This document shows positions 19,147 to 29,433 of a DNA stretch of 64,000 nt, piece by piece. A model generated the notes under the pieces. That model was not told the origin of the DNA, searched no databases, and saw nothing but the letters and a program-made list of their open reading frames with translations. Numbering within the stretch: the stretch's first letter is position 1; each line of letters opens with the position of its first letter. The stretch covers positions 1-64,000 of the forward strand of contig JAPLIB010000033.1 of assembly GCA_026389335.1 (NCBI GenBank). Reading direction: 5' to 3'. Source of the DNA: Cyanobacteriota bacterium (lineage in GTDB: Bacteria; Cyanobacteriota; Cyanobacteriia; PCC-6307; Cyanobiaceae). Made by a program: the position numbers and the translations under genes.

Positions 19147-19698
19147 TCAATCCGCCAGCAGCGCGCTGATGCGCTCGCCGATCGCTTCGACACTGCCGTC
19201 TGCTTCGACGGCTTCCAGCAGGCCCAGTTGGCGATAGTGCTCGATCAACGGCGCCGTCTGCTGGCGGTAAACCTCCAGGCGATGACGGATCACCTGCTCG
19301 TTGTCGTCAGCCCGGCCGCGACCCAGTAGGCGCTCGATCAACAGCCCGTCGTCGAGTTCCATCAGCACCACCCGTTCGATCCGTTGGTCGAGGTCGGCCA
19401 GCAGCAGATCGAGGGCTTCGGCTTGGACCAGGTTGCGCGGAAAACCATCCAGCAGCCAGCCCTGCTGGTGCTGCTCCAGGCGGCTGCGCACGATGGCCAG
19501 CACCAGGTCATCGCTGACCAGTTCGCCGTTGGCCATCACCGCCTCGACCTGGTGGCCGAGGTCGCTGCCGGCCTGCACCTCGGCCCGCAGCAAGTCGCCG
19601 GTGGAGAGATGCAGCAGGCCATGGTTGGCGGCCAGGCGCTGGGCCTGGGTGCCCTTGCCGGCTCCGGGGGGCCCAAGGAAGAGGAGGCGTTGCTTCAT
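19147..19698 (-). CDS. adk: Adenylate kinase
   Basis: Adk interconverts ATP + AMP and 2 ADP. The 183-residue protein has the P-loop LGPPGAGKGTQAQRLA at the N-terminus, the AMP-site HLSTGDLLRAE, and GFPRNLVQAEAL. It is the short form without the zinc or LID insertion (LLGRGRADDNEQVIRHRL at the LID position), as usual in cyanobacteria. It lies 84 nt downstream of secY in the spc operon. Confidence 0.96.
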   Translation of the reverse strand: MKQRLLFLGPPGAGKGTQAQRLAANHGLLHLSTGDLLRAEVQAGSDLGHQVEAVMANGELVSDDLVLAIVRSRLEQHQQGWLLDGFPRNLVQAEALDLLLADLDQRIERVVLMELDDGLLIERLLGRGRADDNEQVIRHRLEVYRQQTAPLIEHYRQLGLLEAVEADGSVEAIGERISALLAD

Positions 19699-19782
19699 GG
19701 CTGGAAATGGGCAGGACGTCAGGAAGAGATGACGGCGCAGGGTGTGCGGCGGGAGTCCGGTAAGGCTTCAGTCAAGTGCGGC

Positions 19783-21102
19783 TCATTGCCGGACCATGCC
19801 CTCGTAGCGCTGCGAGATCACGTAGGTCTGGACCTGTTTGGCGGTGTCGATCGCCACCCCCACCAGGATCAACAACGAGGTGGCCCCGATGCCCTGGAAG
19901 GTGCGCACCTGGGTGGAGCCCTCCACGGCGGAGGGGATGATCGCCACGAAGCCGAGGAAGAGACCCCCCAGGAGGGTGAGACGGTTCTGAACGCCGCCGA
20001 GATAGTTGGCGGTGGCCGATCCCGGGCGCACCCCCGGAATCGCCACACCGCTGCGTTTGAGATTGGTGGCAATGTCCACCGGATTGACGGTGAGCGAGGC
20101 GTAGAAGAAGCCGAAACCGAGGATCAGGGCGAAGAACACCAGCGGATAGAGCCAGGGGGTGCTGCTGTTCGGGCTCAGGTAACCGGCGGCTTTGACCAGC
20201 CAGGCATTGCGGGTGAGGTTGGCGATGGTGAGGGGCAGGAACACCACAGCCGAGGCGAAGATGATTGGCATCACACCACCGGCATTGAGCTTCAGGGGGA
20301 GATAGCTCTGGCGGGAGGAGAGCATGCCGGAGCCGCCCACCTGGCGTTTTGCGCTCACGATCGGAATGCGTCGGTTGCCTTCCTGCACGAAGATGATGCC
20401 CACGATCGTCACCAGGAACACCAGCAGCAGCACGACGATGCCGCCGACGGTGCTGCGGTCGCCGGTCTGGGCCAGCTGGATGGTGGAGCCCAGCGCATTG
20501 GGCAGGGTGGCGACGATGTTGATGAAGATCACCAGGGAGGCGCCCTGGCCAATGCCGCGCTCCGTGATCACCTCACTGATCCACATCACCACCATCGAGC
20601 CTGTGACCAGGGCCAGGCTGGTCTGCATCACGAACAGCCAGTCAGGTAAGCCGGGCAGGGCGTACTGGCGCAGGATCAGGGCGAAGACCGTGCTCTGCAG
20701 GATTCCCCAGCCCAGGGCGACGTAGCGCGTGATCTGGGCAATTTTGCGGCGGCCGGCCTCGCCCTCGTTCTTCTGCAGATCTTCAAGCTGGGGCAGGGCC
20801 GCAGTGAGTAGCTGCAGGATGATCGAGGCGTTGATGAACGGCAGGATGCCCAGGGCGAACACGCCCAGGGTGGAGAGGCCACCGCCGGTGAAGATGTTGA
20901 GGAAGCCGATCAGCTGACCGCCGCGGGAGAGGAACTCCTGGAAGGCAACGCGATCGATTCCTGGCACGGGGATGTAGATCCCCAGGCGCACCAGCATCAA
21001 CAGGCCCAGCGTGGTGAGGACCCGGTCCCGGAGCGTTTTCGCTTGGAACAGCTGGCTGATGATTTCAGCGGCGCTCGGGTTGCGCCCCCTGCTGACGACC
21101 AT
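19783..21102 (-). CDS. secY: Preprotein translocase subunit SecY
   Basis: SecY forms the protein-conducting channel of the plasma and thylakoid membranes with SecE and SecG. 439 residues from ATG 21102 (MVVSRGRNPSAAEIISQL), with ten hydrophobic segments, IPVPGIDR after TM1, the plug-side FTGGGLSTLGVFALGILPFI region, and GVRPG in the C5 loop near residue 350. An ATG 20 codons upstream is in frame but lacks family-like residues. rplO lies upstream, separated by 134 nt that hold a hairpin. Confidence 0.96.
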   Translation of the reverse strand: MVVSRGRNPSAAEIISQLFQAKTLRDRVLTTLGLLMLVRLGIYIPVPGIDRVAFQEFLSRGGQLIGFLNIFTGGGLSTLGVFALGILPFINASIILQLLTAALPQLEDLQKNEGEAGRRKIAQITRYVALGWGILQSTVFALILRQYALPGLPDWLFVMQTSLALVTGSMVVMWISEVITERGIGQGASLVIFINIVATLPNALGSTIQLAQTGDRSTVGGIVVLLLVFLVTIVGIIFVQEGNRRIPIVSAKRQVGGSGMLSSRQSYLPLKLNAGGVMPIIFASAVVFLPLTIANLTRNAWLVKAAGYLSPNSSTPWLYPLVFFALILGFGFFYASLTVNPVDIATNLKRSGVAIPGVRPGSATANYLGGVQNRLTLLGGLFLGFVAIIPSAVEGSTQVRTFQGIGATSLLILVGVAIDTAKQVQTYVISQRYEGMVRQ

Positions 21103-21170
21103 GACGGATGCTGAGGGGAGATAGGGAAGGAAGGGAAGCGGGACCCCTGGTGGGGAGCGCACAGACGCAA

Positions 21171-21209
21171 AGAGCCGCCTGCCGGCCGGAGGGCGTGGCA
21201 GACGGCTCT
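21171..21209 (-). promoter_or_regulatory. Hairpin between rplO and secY
   Basis: AGAGCCGCCTGCC (21171-21183) pairs with GGCAGACGGCTCT (21197-21209), 12 of 13 pairs Watson-Crick and one mismatch or wobble. On the minus strand the stem ends in GGCTCTTTGCG. It could be a weak attenuator or processing site lowering expression of secY-adk relative to the ribosomal genes. Confidence 0.5.
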
Positions 21210-21236
21210 GAACTTAGGCGCAGGAGCACACCGGAC

Positions 21237-21692
21237 TCAGCCGGTGATCTCGCAGGTGCCGCCAGCAGCCTCGATCTTTTCGCGGGCGCTGGTGGTGAAG
21301 GCAGCCGCCTGCACGGTGAGAGTCACCTTGAGATCCCCATTGCCAAGCACCTTGAGGGGGTGTTTAGGGCTGGTGACCAGGCCTTCCTTGACCAGTGAAT
21401 CCATGCTGACGGTGCTGCCGGCCTTGAGATCGGCCAGCTTGCTCACGTTGATGATCGTGAACTCCTTGGGGTTGACCAAGGGGAAGTGCTTGAGCTTGGG
21501 CACACGCCGATAGAGAGGCATCTGGCCGCCCTCGAAGCCGGGCCGCGTGGGCCGGCCCGAGCGTGACTTCTGGCCACGCATGCCGAAGCCGCAGCTGGCG
21601 CCCTGGCCGGCAGCGATGCCACGACCCTTGCGGGTCTTGCGCCGACGTGAGCCGGGCTGGGGCTGGAGATTGTTGAGAGAGTAAGTGGTCAT
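21237..21692 (-). CDS. rplO: 50S ribosomal protein L15
   Basis: 151 residues. The Gly/Arg-rich N-terminus [20 protein letters not shown] and [20 protein letters not shown] are the L15 signature. It directly follows rpsE; rpmD (L30), which lies between them in many bacteria, is absent, as in other cyanobacteria. Confidence 0.97.
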   Translation of the reverse strand: MTTYSLNNLQPQPGSRRRKTRKGRGIAAGQGASCGFGMRGQKSRSGRPTRPGFEGGQMPLYRRVPKLKHFPLVNPKEFTIINVSKLADLKAGSTVSMDSLVKEGLVTSPKHPLKVLGNGDLKVTLTVQAAAFTTSAREKIEAAGGTCEITG

Positions 21693-21700
21693 CGGGGATC

Positions 21701-22363
21701 TCAGGAGTAGAGCTGCTCAAGGGAGATACCCCGCTCCTTGGCGGTCTCCTTGTGGGTGCGAAGGCCAGCCAGGGCGACCATCGCGGCGCGGGCATTGTTG
21801 AGCGGGGTCTTGGAGCCCAGCCGCTTGGCCAGCACGTTCTTGATGCCGGCCAGTTCCAACACCGTGCGGATTGAACCGCCTGCAATCACCCCGGTACCGG
21901 GAGCAGCCGGCCGGATCAGCACGCTGGCGGCGCCATCGCGGCCGTTGCTGAGGGTGGGGATTGAACTGGTGCGGGTGAGGGGAACCTTGACCAGATGCTT
22001 CTTGCCATCGGCCACGCCCTTGCGGACGGCCCCGATCACATCACCGGCCTTGCCGACACCGACGCCGACCTGGCCGCGTTCGTTGCCGACGACGACGATG
22101 GCGCGGAAGCTCATCTTCTTACCGCCTTTGACGGTCTTGGAGACGCGGCGGATCTGGACAACCCGCTCCTGCCATTCGGAGTCGCGCTCTTGGCCGCGCC
22201 GGTTGTCCCGGCCTCGGCCGCCGCCACCGCGGCGATCGCGATCTCCACCCCCCTTGCCGCCGCCGCCACCACGGCGCTCCTGCTGCTGGCCTTCAGCCGC
22301 TGCGGGAACGTCGGAGGCTGCCGGGATGTCGTTGGTCTGGATCTGGTCGTTGGTTTCGGTCAT
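21701..22363 (-). CDS. rpsE: 30S ribosomal protein S5 with RGG-like N-terminal extension
   Basis: S5 helps form the mRNA entry site and controls decoding accuracy. 220 residues from ATG 22363 ([14 protein letters not shown]). Residues 27-60 are a low-complexity Gly/Arg/Asp stretch ([20 protein letters not shown]), an extension typical of cyanobacterial S5. The core has [20 protein letters not shown], the [10 protein letters not shown] motif and [10 protein letters not shown]. The frame is open further upstream, but there it overlaps rplR. Confidence 0.96.
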   Translation of the reverse strand: MTETNDQIQTNDIPAASDVPAAAEGQQQERRGGGGGKGGGDRDRRGGGGRGRDNRRGQERDSEWQERVVQIRRVSKTVKGGKKMSFRAIVVVGNERGQVGVGVGKAGDVIGAVRKGVADGKKHLVKVPLTRTSSIPTLSNGRDGAASVLIRPAAPGTGVIAGGSIRTVLELAGIKNVLAKRLGSKTPLNNARAAMVALAGLRTHKETAKERGISLEQLYS

Positions 22364-22376
22364 GGTGAGAGCAGGA

Positions 22377-22742
22377 TCAGAATTGAAGGCCCGCTTCCCG
22401 GGCGGCATCGGCGAGGGCCTTGACCCGACCGTGATACAGGTTGCCGCCGCGATCGAAGACCACCTGCTGGATGCCCTTGGCGAGGGCACGTTGGGCGACC
22501 AGTTGGCCCACGGCGATCGAAGCATCGCAGGTGGCGCCGGCCTTGAGGCTGGTGCGCAGGTCCTTGTCGAGGGTTGACGCCGAACAGAGTGTGCTCTGGG
22601 CGTCGTCGTCGATGACCTGGGCGTAGATGTGATTGTTGGAGCGGAACACCGCCAGCCTGGGCCGGACGGCATTGCCGGAGAGCAGACGACGCAGGCGACG
22701 GTGGCGCTTCTGGGTCTGCTGTTTGCGGGAGATGGAAGACAT
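22377..22742 (-). CDS. rplR: 50S ribosomal protein L18
   Basis: 121 residues; [30 protein letters not shown] and [20 protein letters not shown] identify L18, which binds 5S rRNA. It lies between rplF and rpsE in standard order. Confidence 0.97.
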   Translation of the reverse strand: MSSISRKQQTQKRHRRLRRLLSGNAVRPRLAVFRSNNHIYAQVIDDDAQSTLCSASTLDKDLRTSLKAGATCDASIAVGQLVAQRALAKGIQQVVFDRGGNLYHGRVKALADAAREAGLQF

Positions 22743-22774
22743 GGGGAACAGGCTAACGGTGCTCGTGCAGACCT

Positions 22775-23314
22775 CTATTTCTTGCCGGTCTTGCCGGCCT
22801 TGCGCAGGATCCGCTCACCTTCGTACTTGATGCCTTTGCCCTTGTAGGGCTCAGGCGGACGAATGGCGCGCACCTTGGCGGCTTCGTTGCCGACCAGCTC
22901 CTTGTTGGCCCCTGAGACCAGCACGTTGGTGTTGTTCTCAACGGCGAAGGTGATGCCCTCGGGCGGCACCATTTCGACCGGGTGGCTGTAGCCGGCGCTG
23001 ACCACCAGCTTTGTGCCCTGAACCGAGGCGCGGTAACCCACGCCGACGATTTCAAGCTTGCGGGTGAAGCCCTGGCTCACGCCCTCGACCATGTTGGCGA
23101 CGAGGGTGCGGCTGAGGCCGTGGCGCTCACGGGAGCGGCGGTTGCCGCTGGTTGGAGCAACCAACAAGGTGTCGCCGTCCTGGCTGATGGAGACTCCATC
23201 GGGCAGGGTGCGGCTGAGTTCACCCTTGGGGCCTTTGACGGTGACGTCGAGGCCGTTAAGGCTGACGCTCACCTTCTCAGGGATGGGAATCGGAGCTTTA
23301 CCGATACGTGACAT
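22775..23314 (-). CDS. rplF: 50S ribosomal protein L6
   Basis: 179 residues; [20 protein letters not shown], the repeated L6 fold, and the C-terminal [20 protein letters not shown] signature. L6 binds 23S rRNA near the sarcin-ricin loop. Confidence 0.97.
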   Translation of the reverse strand: MSRIGKAPIPIPEKVSVSLNGLDVTVKGPKGELSRTLPDGVSISQDGDTLLVAPTSGNRRSRERHGLSRTLVANMVEGVSQGFTRKLEIVGVGYRASVQGTKLVVSAGYSHPVEMVPPEGITFAVENNTNVLVSGANKELVGNEAAKVRAIRPPEPYKGKGIKYEGERILRKAGKTGKK

Positions 23315-23332
23315 GGCTGTTTCCTCCCGGGA

Positions 23333-23734
23333 TCAGTAGACGTAGCAGAGCACTTCGCCGCCGACGCCCTGCTTGCGGGCATCACGGTCGCTCATCACAC
23401 CTCTGGAGGTGGAGATGATCGCCACTCCGAGACCGCCGAGCACTTTGGGCAGCTGGCGGGTGTTCTTGTAGATACGCAGGCCTGGCTTGCTCACCCGCTG
23501 CACGCGGCGGATGGTGGGCTGGCGATGCTTGCCGCTGTATTTGAGCTCCAGCACCAGTTGCTTCGTGACGCCTTCTCCGTCTTCGGAAATGGCGGCAATG
23601 AAGCCTTCTTGCTGCAGCACATTGGCGATGCTCCGGGACATGCGGGACGCAGGGATCCTGGTGCTCTCGTGACGCTTCTCACTCGCATTGCGGATGCGGG
23701 TGAGCATGTCGGAAATCGGGTCGTGGTTGGCCAT
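23333..23734 (-). CDS. rpsH: 30S ribosomal protein S8
   Basis: 133 residues from ATG 23734 ([20 protein letters not shown]); upstream codons in the open frame overlap rplE. The C-terminal [20 protein letters not shown] is the S8 signature. rpsN (S14), which lies between rplE and rpsH in many bacteria, is not here, as expected for cyanobacteria. Confidence 0.97.
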   Translation of the reverse strand: MANHDPISDMLTRIRNASEKRHESTRIPASRMSRSIANVLQQEGFIAAISEDGEGVTKQLVLELKYSGKHRQPTIRRVQRVSKPGLRIYKNTRQLPKVLGGLGVAIISTSRGVMSDRDARKQGVGGEVLCYVY

Positions 23735-23753
23735 GGTCGGGTCCGGAAGATCC

Positions 23754-24293
23754 TCAGTTACTGCGGAACGGCATCCCCATCTCGCGGAGGAGGGCCCGGC
23801 CCTCTTCATCGCTGCGGGCGCTGGTCACGATCGTGACGTCCATTCCCCGTATGGCGTCGATTTTGTCGAAAGAGATCTCGGGGAAGATGATCTGCTCACG
23901 GATGCCCAGGGTGTAATTGCCCCGGCCGTCAAAACTCCTGGGGCTCACACCACGGAAATCGCGGATGCGGGGCAGGGCCAGGTTGATCAGACGCTCCAGG
24001 AAGGCGTACATTCGCTCACCCCGAAGGGTGACGGTGACACCGATTGGCATACCCTGGCGGATTTTGAAGGCGGCAATGGCCTTTTTCGCCCGGGTAACCA
24101 CCACTTTCTGACCAGTGATGGTGGCCAGTTCGGTGATGGAAGCCTCAAGCGCCTTGGCGTTCTGGGCGGCTTCACCAAGTCCCCGGTTGACGGTGACCTT
24201 GATCACCTTGGGAACCTCGTGGACATTGGAGAGACTCAGATCCTTCAGCAACTTGGGCTGGATCGTCTCCCGGTAGCGCTGTTTAAGTGACAT
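23754..24293 (-). CDS. rplE: 50S ribosomal protein L5
   Basis: 179 residues; [37 protein letters not shown] and [20 protein letters not shown] are L5 motifs. L5 contacts 5S rRNA and P-site tRNA. A 131-nt spacer separates it from rplX, longer than the neighbouring gaps. Confidence 0.97.
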   Translation of the reverse strand: MSLKQRYRETIQPKLLKDLSLSNVHEVPKVIKVTVNRGLGEAAQNAKALEASITELATITGQKVVVTRAKKAIAAFKIRQGMPIGVTVTLRGERMYAFLERLINLALPRIRDFRGVSPRSFDGRGNYTLGIREQIIFPEISFDKIDAIRGMDVTIVTSARSDEEGRALLREMGMPFRSN

Positions 24294-24424
24294 GACGGAA
24301 GGAGGGAGTGCGCTTCTGGACGTGGTCAGAAGGCGGACGGGTGGGGGGAGATGGAGGGGGAAGCTATAGGGAAAAGCTGGTGGGCCTTCGCCGGTCTGGC
24401 GCTAGCGAGAGCAGCCAGCGGCGA

Positions 24425-24781
24425 TCAATCGATCACCTCACCCGTTTTCTTGAGGCGACGTTTCTTGGTGCCGTCCTTGTCCACCACGATTTCGACGCGG
24501 CTGGCGACGTTCTTGGTGGTGGAGTAAATCATCACGTTGGAGGCATGCAGGGTGGCTTCCTCCGTGACAATGCGGCCGGTCTCGCCCTCCTGGGTGGGCT
24601 TGAGATGGCGGGTGCGCAGGTTGATGCCCTGAACGATCAGGCGGTTCTCATAGGGAAGGGTGCGCAGGACCTCGCCGGTCTTGCCCTTGTCCTTGCCGGT
24701 GATCACCTGCACAGTGTCGCCCTTCTTGATGCGCATCTTGATGCGCACCGGGGTCTTCGCCTTGGGAGTTGCGGTGGCCAT
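24425..24781 (-). CDS. rplX: 50S ribosomal protein L24
   Basis: 118 residues; the KOW motif is visible in [20 protein letters not shown] near residues 20-39, followed by [21 protein letters not shown]24 is an assembly initiator of the 50S subunit. It starts 3 nt after the rplN stop. Confidence 0.97.
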   Translation of the reverse strand: MATATPKAKTPVRIKMRIKKGDTVQVITGKDKGKTGEVLRTLPYENRLIVQGINLRTRHLKPTQEGETGRIVTEEATLHASNVMIYSTTKNVASRVEIVVDKDGTKKRRLKKTGEVID

Positions 24782-24784
24782 GGT

Positions 24785-25150
24785 TCAGATCACCTCCGGA
24801 GCGAGGGACACGATCTTGGTGAAGTTGCGCTCGCGCAGTTCCCGGGCGACGGGACCGAAGACCCGGGTGCCCTTGGGATTGTTGTCGTTGCCGAGGATCA
24901 CCGCGGCGTTGTCATCGAAGCGGATCGAGTTGCCGGTGTCGCGCCGCAGGGTGGCCCTGGTGCGAACCACAACGGCTTTGACCACATCCGACTTCTTGAC
25001 TCCCATGTTGGGCATGGCGTCCTTGACGGCTGCCACGATCACATCGCCGACGTGGGCGTAGCGACGGTTGGTGCCCAGCACACGGATGCACTGGATGCGC
25101 TTGGCGCCGCTGTTGTCAGCGACATTAAGGAAGGTTTCCTGCTGAATCAT
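24785..25150 (-). CDS. rplN: 50S ribosomal protein L14
   Basis: 121 residues; [20 protein letters not shown] at the N-terminus, [20 protein letters not shown], and [19 protein letters not shown] at the C-terminus. Standard L14, 13 nt after rpsQ. Confidence 0.98.
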   Translation of the reverse strand: MIQQETFLNVADNSGAKRIQCIRVLGTNRRYAHVGDVIVAAVKDAMPNMGVKKSDVVKAVVVRTRATLRRDTGNSIRFDDNAAVILGNDNNPKGTRVFGPVARELRERNFTKIVSLAPEVI

Positions 25151-25163
25151 CGGGAGGTCCTCC

Positions 25164-25433
25164 TCAGGTGGCAGCCGACGGGGTGGAGCCCGCGGCCGTG
25201 GAAATCACTTCTGCCACGATCCAGCGTTTGGTGCGGCTGAGGGGGCGGGTTTCGGTGATGCGAACCCGATCGCCGACGCGGCAACTATTGGCTTCGTCGT
25301 GGGCTTTGTAGCGGGTGGTGCGGCTGACCGTTTTCAGATAGATGGGGTGAGGGAAGCGGTTTTCAACCGCCACCACCACCGTTTTGTCCATCTTGTCGCT
25401 GACGACGGTGCCGACCCTTTCCTTAAGTGCCAT
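25164..25433 (-). CDS. rpsQ: 30S ribosomal protein S17
   Basis: 89 residues; [39 protein letters not shown], and [18 protein letters not shown], the S17 signature. A short Ala/Ser/Thr tail follows. Confidence 0.97.
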   Translation of the reverse strand: MALKERVGTVVSDKMDKTVVVAVENRFPHPIYLKTVSRTTRYKAHDEANSCRVGDRVRITETRPLSRTKRWIVAEVISTAAGSTPSAAT

Positions 25434-25447
25434 GGGAATCGAGGGGA

Positions 25448-25657
25448 TCAGGAGGCGGTGGAGCGCTGACGCTCCTTCTGCACCGAGAGAAGGTGGGCCA
25501 GCTTGATGCGGGCCTGCTTGAAGCGGTGCGGATGCTCCAGTCGGCGGGTGGCCTGCTGGAAGCGGAGTTCGAACAGTTCGCGGCGGACGCCGTTGATTTG
25601 TTCAGTGAGTTCGCCGTCGGTGAGGTTGCGCACCGCGGTGATGTCGGGACGGGCCAT
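25448..25657 (-). CDS. rpmC: 50S ribosomal protein L29
   Basis: 69 residues; [20 protein letters not shown] and [19 protein letters not shown] match L29, located near the peptide exit tunnel. The stop of rplP lies 2 nt upstream of its ATG. Confidence 0.95.
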   Translation of the reverse strand: MARPDITAVRNLTDGELTEQINGVRRELFELRFQQATRRLEHPHRFKQARIKLAHLLSVQKERQRSTAS

Positions 25658-25659
25658 GG

Positions 25660-26163
25660 TCAGGACTCCACAAGGGTGGGCTCAGGCGCGGCCTTGGCGG
25701 CTGCGACTGCGGGCGGCTCCGCGGCGGCGCCATCCGTCTTGATCGGCTGATCGGCCAGGGAGATGAACTTTGTCTTGATGGGCAGTTTGAACTGCGCCAG
25801 ACGCATGGCCTCCTTGGCGATTTCCGGGGTGATCTCCGGACCTCCCATTTCGAACAGGATGCGGCCGGGTTTGATCACGGCCACCCAGAACTCCGGGTTG
25901 CCTTTACCGGAACCCATGCGGGTTTCGGCTGCTCGCATGGTGACGGGCTTGTCAGGGAAGATCCGGATCCAGATCTGCCCGCCCCGCTTGACGTGGCGGG
26001 TCATCGCCCGACGGCTGGCCTCGATCTGGCGGGAGGTGATCCAGCCACATTCCTGGGCCTGAAGAGCGAACTCCCCGAAGGCGATGGTGTTACCGCGAGT
26101 GGCGATGCCGCGCATGCGGCCGCGCTGCTGCTTGCGGAATTTGACGCGTCTTGGACTCAGCAT
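25660..26163 (-). CDS. rplP: 50S ribosomal protein L16
   Basis: 167 residues; [40 protein letters not shown] and [20 protein letters not shown] are diagnostic of L16. About 25 Ala-rich residues extend the C-terminus beyond the usual length, a common picocyanobacterial trait. Confidence 0.97.
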   Translation of the reverse strand: MLSPRRVKFRKQQRGRMRGIATRGNTIAFGEFALQAQECGWITSRQIEASRRAMTRHVKRGGQIWIRIFPDKPVTMRAAETRMGSGKGNPEFWVAVIKPGRILFEMGGPEITPEIAKEAMRLAQFKLPIKTKFISLADQPIKTDGAAAEPPAVAAAKAAPEPTLVES

Positions 26164-26177
26164 GGTTCAGGCCTCCC

Positions 26178-26906
26178 TCACTCCTCGTTGGAGCGGTCTT
26201 CGAACTGTTGCGGCCGGCGGTTGGCACGGCGCTTGGGCGCTCCACCCACGGGCAGCTTGTCTTGCTGGCCGGGGAGCACCTCACCTTTGAACACCCAGAC
26301 CTTGATGCCGAGAACGCCGTAGGTGGTGGTAGCAACCTTGGTGGCGTAATCGATATCGGCCCGCAGGGTGTGCAGGGGGACGCGACCCTCGCGGGTCCAT
26401 TCGGTGCGGGCGATTTCGGCGCCATTGAGACGGCCGGCGACCATCAGTTTCAGACCGAGCACCCCAGCACGCTGGGCGCGCTGCACCGCCATGCGCATGA
26501 CGCGGCGGAAGGCGACCCGCTTCTCCAGCTGCTGGGCGATGTATTCGGCCAGCAGGAAGGCGTCGGCATCGACGCGCTCGACTTCCACCACGTTGATACG
26601 CACCTGGCGGGTCGTATCACCAATGGTTTTCTGGATGCCGGTGCGCAGATCCTCAATGCCACTGCCCTGGCGGCCAACCAGCACACCGGGACGAGCGGTC
26701 TTGAGCTCGACTTCGAGCTGGTCTGCCTTGCGGGCGATCAGCACATCGCTGATGCCGGCGGAGGCGTACTTCTTGTGGATGAACTTGCGGATCCGGTCAT
26801 CCTCCTGAAGGAGGGTCGGATAGGTCTTGCTGGGGGCGTACCAACGCGAGCGGTGTTCCTGGGTGATCCCCAGGCGCAGGCCGGTTGGATGGATCTTGTG
26901 TCCCAT
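26178..26906 (-). CDS. rpsC: 30S ribosomal protein S3
   Basis: 242 residues from ATG 26906 ([20 protein letters not shown]); longer in-frame starts overlap rplV. KH domain around residues 40-110 ([14 protein letters not shown]) and the C-terminal domain with [20 protein letters not shown]. The end is extended with [19 protein letters not shown]3 forms part of the mRNA entry channel. Confidence 0.97.
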   Translation of the reverse strand: MGHKIHPTGLRLGITQEHRSRWYAPSKTYPTLLQEDDRIRKFIHKKYASAGISDVLIARKADQLEVELKTARPGVLVGRQGSGIEDLRTGIQKTIGDTTRQVRINVVEVERVDADAFLLAEYIAQQLEKRVAFRRVMRMAVQRAQRAGVLGLKLMVAGRLNGAEIARTEWTREGRVPLHTLRADIDYATKVATTTYGVLGIKVWVFKGEVLPGQQDKLPVGGAPKRRANRRPQQFEDRSNEE

Positions 26907-26925
26907 CGGTCGGTGTCCTCGGGGT

Positions 26926-27297
26926 TCAGGCGGAAGGGGCCGCCACACCAATGTTGATGTGGCAGGTCTGTTTTTTGATCGCGTAGGCACGGCCCTGGGC
27001 TCGTGGCCGGAAACGCTTCAGGGACGGACCCATGTCAGCGCTGGCCTCGATGACCACCAGGTTGGAGGGGTCAAGGCCGAGGTTGTGTTCGGCATTGGCC
27101 ACGGCCGACCGCAGCACCTTGGTGATGGGGCCGGTGGAGCGGTAGGGCATGAACTCGAGCATGATCAGGGCGTCGCGATAGCTCTGCCCCCGGATCTGAT
27201 CGAGCACCCGACGCACCTTGGACACGGAGCCACGGATGTAGCGGCCGTGAGCGAGGGCCTGGGCCGGATTGGTCTTGGCGGAGTTGGTGTTTGCCAT
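26926..27297 (-). CDS. rplV: 50S ribosomal protein L22
   Basis: 123 residues; [20 protein letters not shown] and the C-terminal [20 protein letters not shown] match L22, whose hairpin lines the nascent peptide tunnel. Ends 19 nt before rpsC. Confidence 0.97.
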   Translation of the reverse strand: MANTNSAKTNPAQALAHGRYIRGSVSKVRRVLDQIRGQSYRDALIMLEFMPYRSTGPITKVLRSAVANAEHNLGLDPSNLVVIEASADMGPSLKRFRPRAQGRAYAIKKQTCHINIGVAAPSA

Positions 27298-27301
27298 TGG
27301 T

Positions 27302-27577
27302 TCAGCGGCCTCCCTTCTTGTCTTTGATGTGGCCCCGGAAGGTGCGGGTGGGGGCGAATTCCCCCAGTTTGTGGCCCACCATCTGCTCCGTCACGTAGAC
27401 GGGCACATGGGCCTTGCCGTTGTGTACGGCAATGGTGTGACCGATCATCATCGGCAGGATGGTGGAGGCGCGTGACCAGGTCTTGATCACGGTCTTGTCG
27501 TCGGCGGCGTTCTGCCGTTCCAGCTTGCGAAGCAGGCTGTCGGCAACAAACGGACCTTTTTTGAGTGAGCGTCCCAT
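27302..27577 (-). CDS. rpsS: 30S ribosomal protein S19
   Basis: 91 residues; [20 protein letters not shown] and [20 protein letters not shown], with [20 protein letters not shown], identify S19 of the 30S head. Confidence 0.98.
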   Translation of the reverse strand: MGRSLKKGPFVADSLLRKLERQNAADDKTVIKTWSRASTILPMMIGHTIAVHNGKAHVPVYVTEQMVGHKLGEFAPTRTFRGHIKDKKGGR

Positions 27578-27612
27578 GGCGGATCAGGCGTACAGCAGTG
27601 CGGTGTGAGTCA

Positions 27613-28476
27613 TCAGGAGTCGCGTCCGCCACGGCTCCGTTTGGAGGTGCGACGACGTTTCCGAAGCACGAACCGGTTGCTGGGCTTGTTGCGCTTGCGG
27701 GTTTTGAAACCCAGGGCCGGTTTGCCCCAGGGCGTGACCGGACCGGAGCGGCCGATCGGTGCCCGTCCCTCACCACCACCGTGGGGGTGGTCGCAGGGGT
27801 TCATGACACTGCCTCGCACCTGCGGCCGGCGACCCAGCCAGCGTTTGCGGCCGGCTTTGCCCAGGCTGGTGTTGCGCTGTTCGCTGTTGCCGACTTCGCC
27901 GAGGGTGGCGTAGCACTCACGGCGGACCAGGCGCACCTCCGTGGAGGGGAGCTTGAGAGCGACGTAGTCGCCTTCCTTGGCCATCACCTGGGCGCTGCCA
28001 CCGGCTGTGCGCACCATCTGGCCACCGCGACCGGCGTAGAGCTCCACGTTGTGCACGCTGGAGCCGAGCGGGATCGCCGCCAGGGGCAAGGCGTTGCCGT
28101 TTTCGATCGGTGACTCCGGGCCGGAGACCACGGTCTGGCCGACCTCAATGCCAGCTGGCGCCAGGATGTAGCGCTTCTCGCCATCGCTGTAATAGAGAAG
28201 CGCCAGCCGCGCGTTGCGGTGGGGGTCGTAGTGGATCGCTGCCACCCGGGCTTCAACGCCGTGCTTGTCGCGACGGAAGTCGATGAGGCGATAGAGGCGC
28301 TTGTGGCCGCCGCCGCGGTGGCGGCAGGTGATCACACCGCGGTTGTTGCGACCCTTGCGGCGGTGCTTGGCGATGACCAGGCCGCGCTCGCGTTTCTTGC
28401 CGGTGATCTCGCTGAAGTCGGTGACGACAAGCGTGCGGGTACCGGGGGTGTTGGGCCTGTAATTACGGATTGCCAT
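27613..28476 (-). CDS. rplB: 50S ribosomal protein L2
   Basis: 287 residues; [20 protein letters not shown] and [20 protein letters not shown] carry the residues near the peptidyl transferase centre, including the conserved His in HPHGGG. The C-terminus ends [10 protein letters not shown]. Standard length and position between rplW and rpsS. Confidence 0.98.
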   Translation of the reverse strand: MAIRNYRPNTPGTRTLVVTDFSEITGKKRERGLVIAKHRRKGRNNRGVITCRHRGGGHKRLYRLIDFRRDKHGVEARVAAIHYDPHRNARLALLYYSDGEKRYILAPAGIEVGQTVVSGPESPIENGNALPLAAIPLGSSVHNVELYAGRGGQMVRTAGGSAQVMAKEGDYVALKLPSTEVRLVRRECYATLGEVGNSEQRNTSLGKAGRKRWLGRRPQVRGSVMNPCDHPHGGGEGRAPIGRSGPVTPWGKPALGFKTRKRNKPSNRFVLRKRRRTSKRSRGGRDS

Positions 28477-28491
28477 GACGTTTCAGACCCC

Positions 28492-28794
28492 TCAGGACTC
28501 AGGGAACAGCTGGATGGCGTTGCCTTCGGCGAGGCGCACCACGGCCTTCTTCACCTGGGCACGTTTGCCGGCGAAGCGTCCCACCCGGCGGGAGCGACGG
28601 GGAGGATTCATGGTGCTGACACCGACGACTTTGACGTCGAACAAGGATTCGACGGCCGCCTTGATGTCGGGCTTGGCAGCCCGATGGTCCACCTCAAAGG
28701 TGTACTGATTGAGTTCGAGGGCACGGGTGGCCTTCTCGGTGATCAGCGGGCGACGGATCACATCCGCCAGCCGGCCTGCAAAACGTTCAGCCAT
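28492..28794 (-). CDS. rplW: 50S ribosomal protein L23
   Basis: 100 residues; [20 protein letters not shown] and [20 protein letters not shown] match L23, the tunnel-exit protein that docks trigger factor and SRP. Its start overlaps the end of rplD by 8 nt. Confidence 0.96.
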   Translation of the reverse strand: MAERFAGRLADVIRRPLITEKATRALELNQYTFEVDHRAAKPDIKAAVESLFDVKVVGVSTMNPPRRSRRVGRFAGKRAQVKKAVVRLAEGNAIQLFPES

Positions 28795-29422
28795 CTCCGT
28801 AGACCTCCTGAATCTTCGCGAGTGCTTCCTCGTTCAACACCAGTTTGTTGGCGTTGAGCAGATCGAAGACGTTGAGTTGATCGGCGGCGATCAGCTTGAC
28901 CCTCTCAAGGTTGCGCACCGAGAGTTTGACGGCGTCGCTGGCGCCATCGATCACCAGCAACACCTTGGCGTTGGCTGCGATGTCGAAGCGAGCCAGGGCG
29001 GCGGTGATCTCCTTGGTTCTGGGGGTGTCGAGGCCCTTGGCGAAGTCCCTCACCACAGTGATGTCACCGTTGCGGCTCATCAGGGCGGTGCGCAGGGCCA
29101 GGCGCCGTTCCTTGCGGTTCATGCCCAGCTCGTAGCTGCGGGGCTTGGGCCCGAAAGTGACGCCACCACCGGGACGCAGGGGCGTGCGGATCGAACCCTG
29201 GCGGGCTCGGCCGGTGCCTTTCTGCTTGTAGGGCTTGCGGCCACCACCGGCTACCTCGGCACGGGTGAGCGTGCTGGCGGTGCCCTGGCGGGCGTTGGCC
29301 AGCTGACGCACCACGGCGCGATGCAGCAGGTTGGCGGCGGAGGTTTCCTTGGCGACCTTGAGGTTCAAGGAGGCTTTGCCAGCTTCCTTGCCTTGCCAGT
29401 CGCGAATCACACAGTCAGTCAT
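28787..29422 (-). CDS. rplD: 50S ribosomal protein L4
   Basis: 211 residues; [20 protein letters not shown] with [20 protein letters not shown] is the extended loop of L4 that reaches into the exit tunnel. It starts 11 nt after rplC. In some bacteria L4 represses its own operon; nothing here shows whether that applies. Confidence 0.97.
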   Translation of the reverse strand: MTDCVIRDWQGKEAGKASLNLKVAKETSAANLLHRAVVRQLANARQGTASTLTRAEVAGGGRKPYKQKGTGRARQGSIRTPLRPGGGVTFGPKPRSYELGMNRKERRLALRTALMSRNGDITVVRDFAKGLDTPRTKEITAALARFDIAANAKVLLVIDGASDAVKLSVRNLERVKLIAADQLNVFDLLNANKLVLNEEALAKIQEVYGDG

Positions 29423-29433
29423 GGTTCTCCTCC

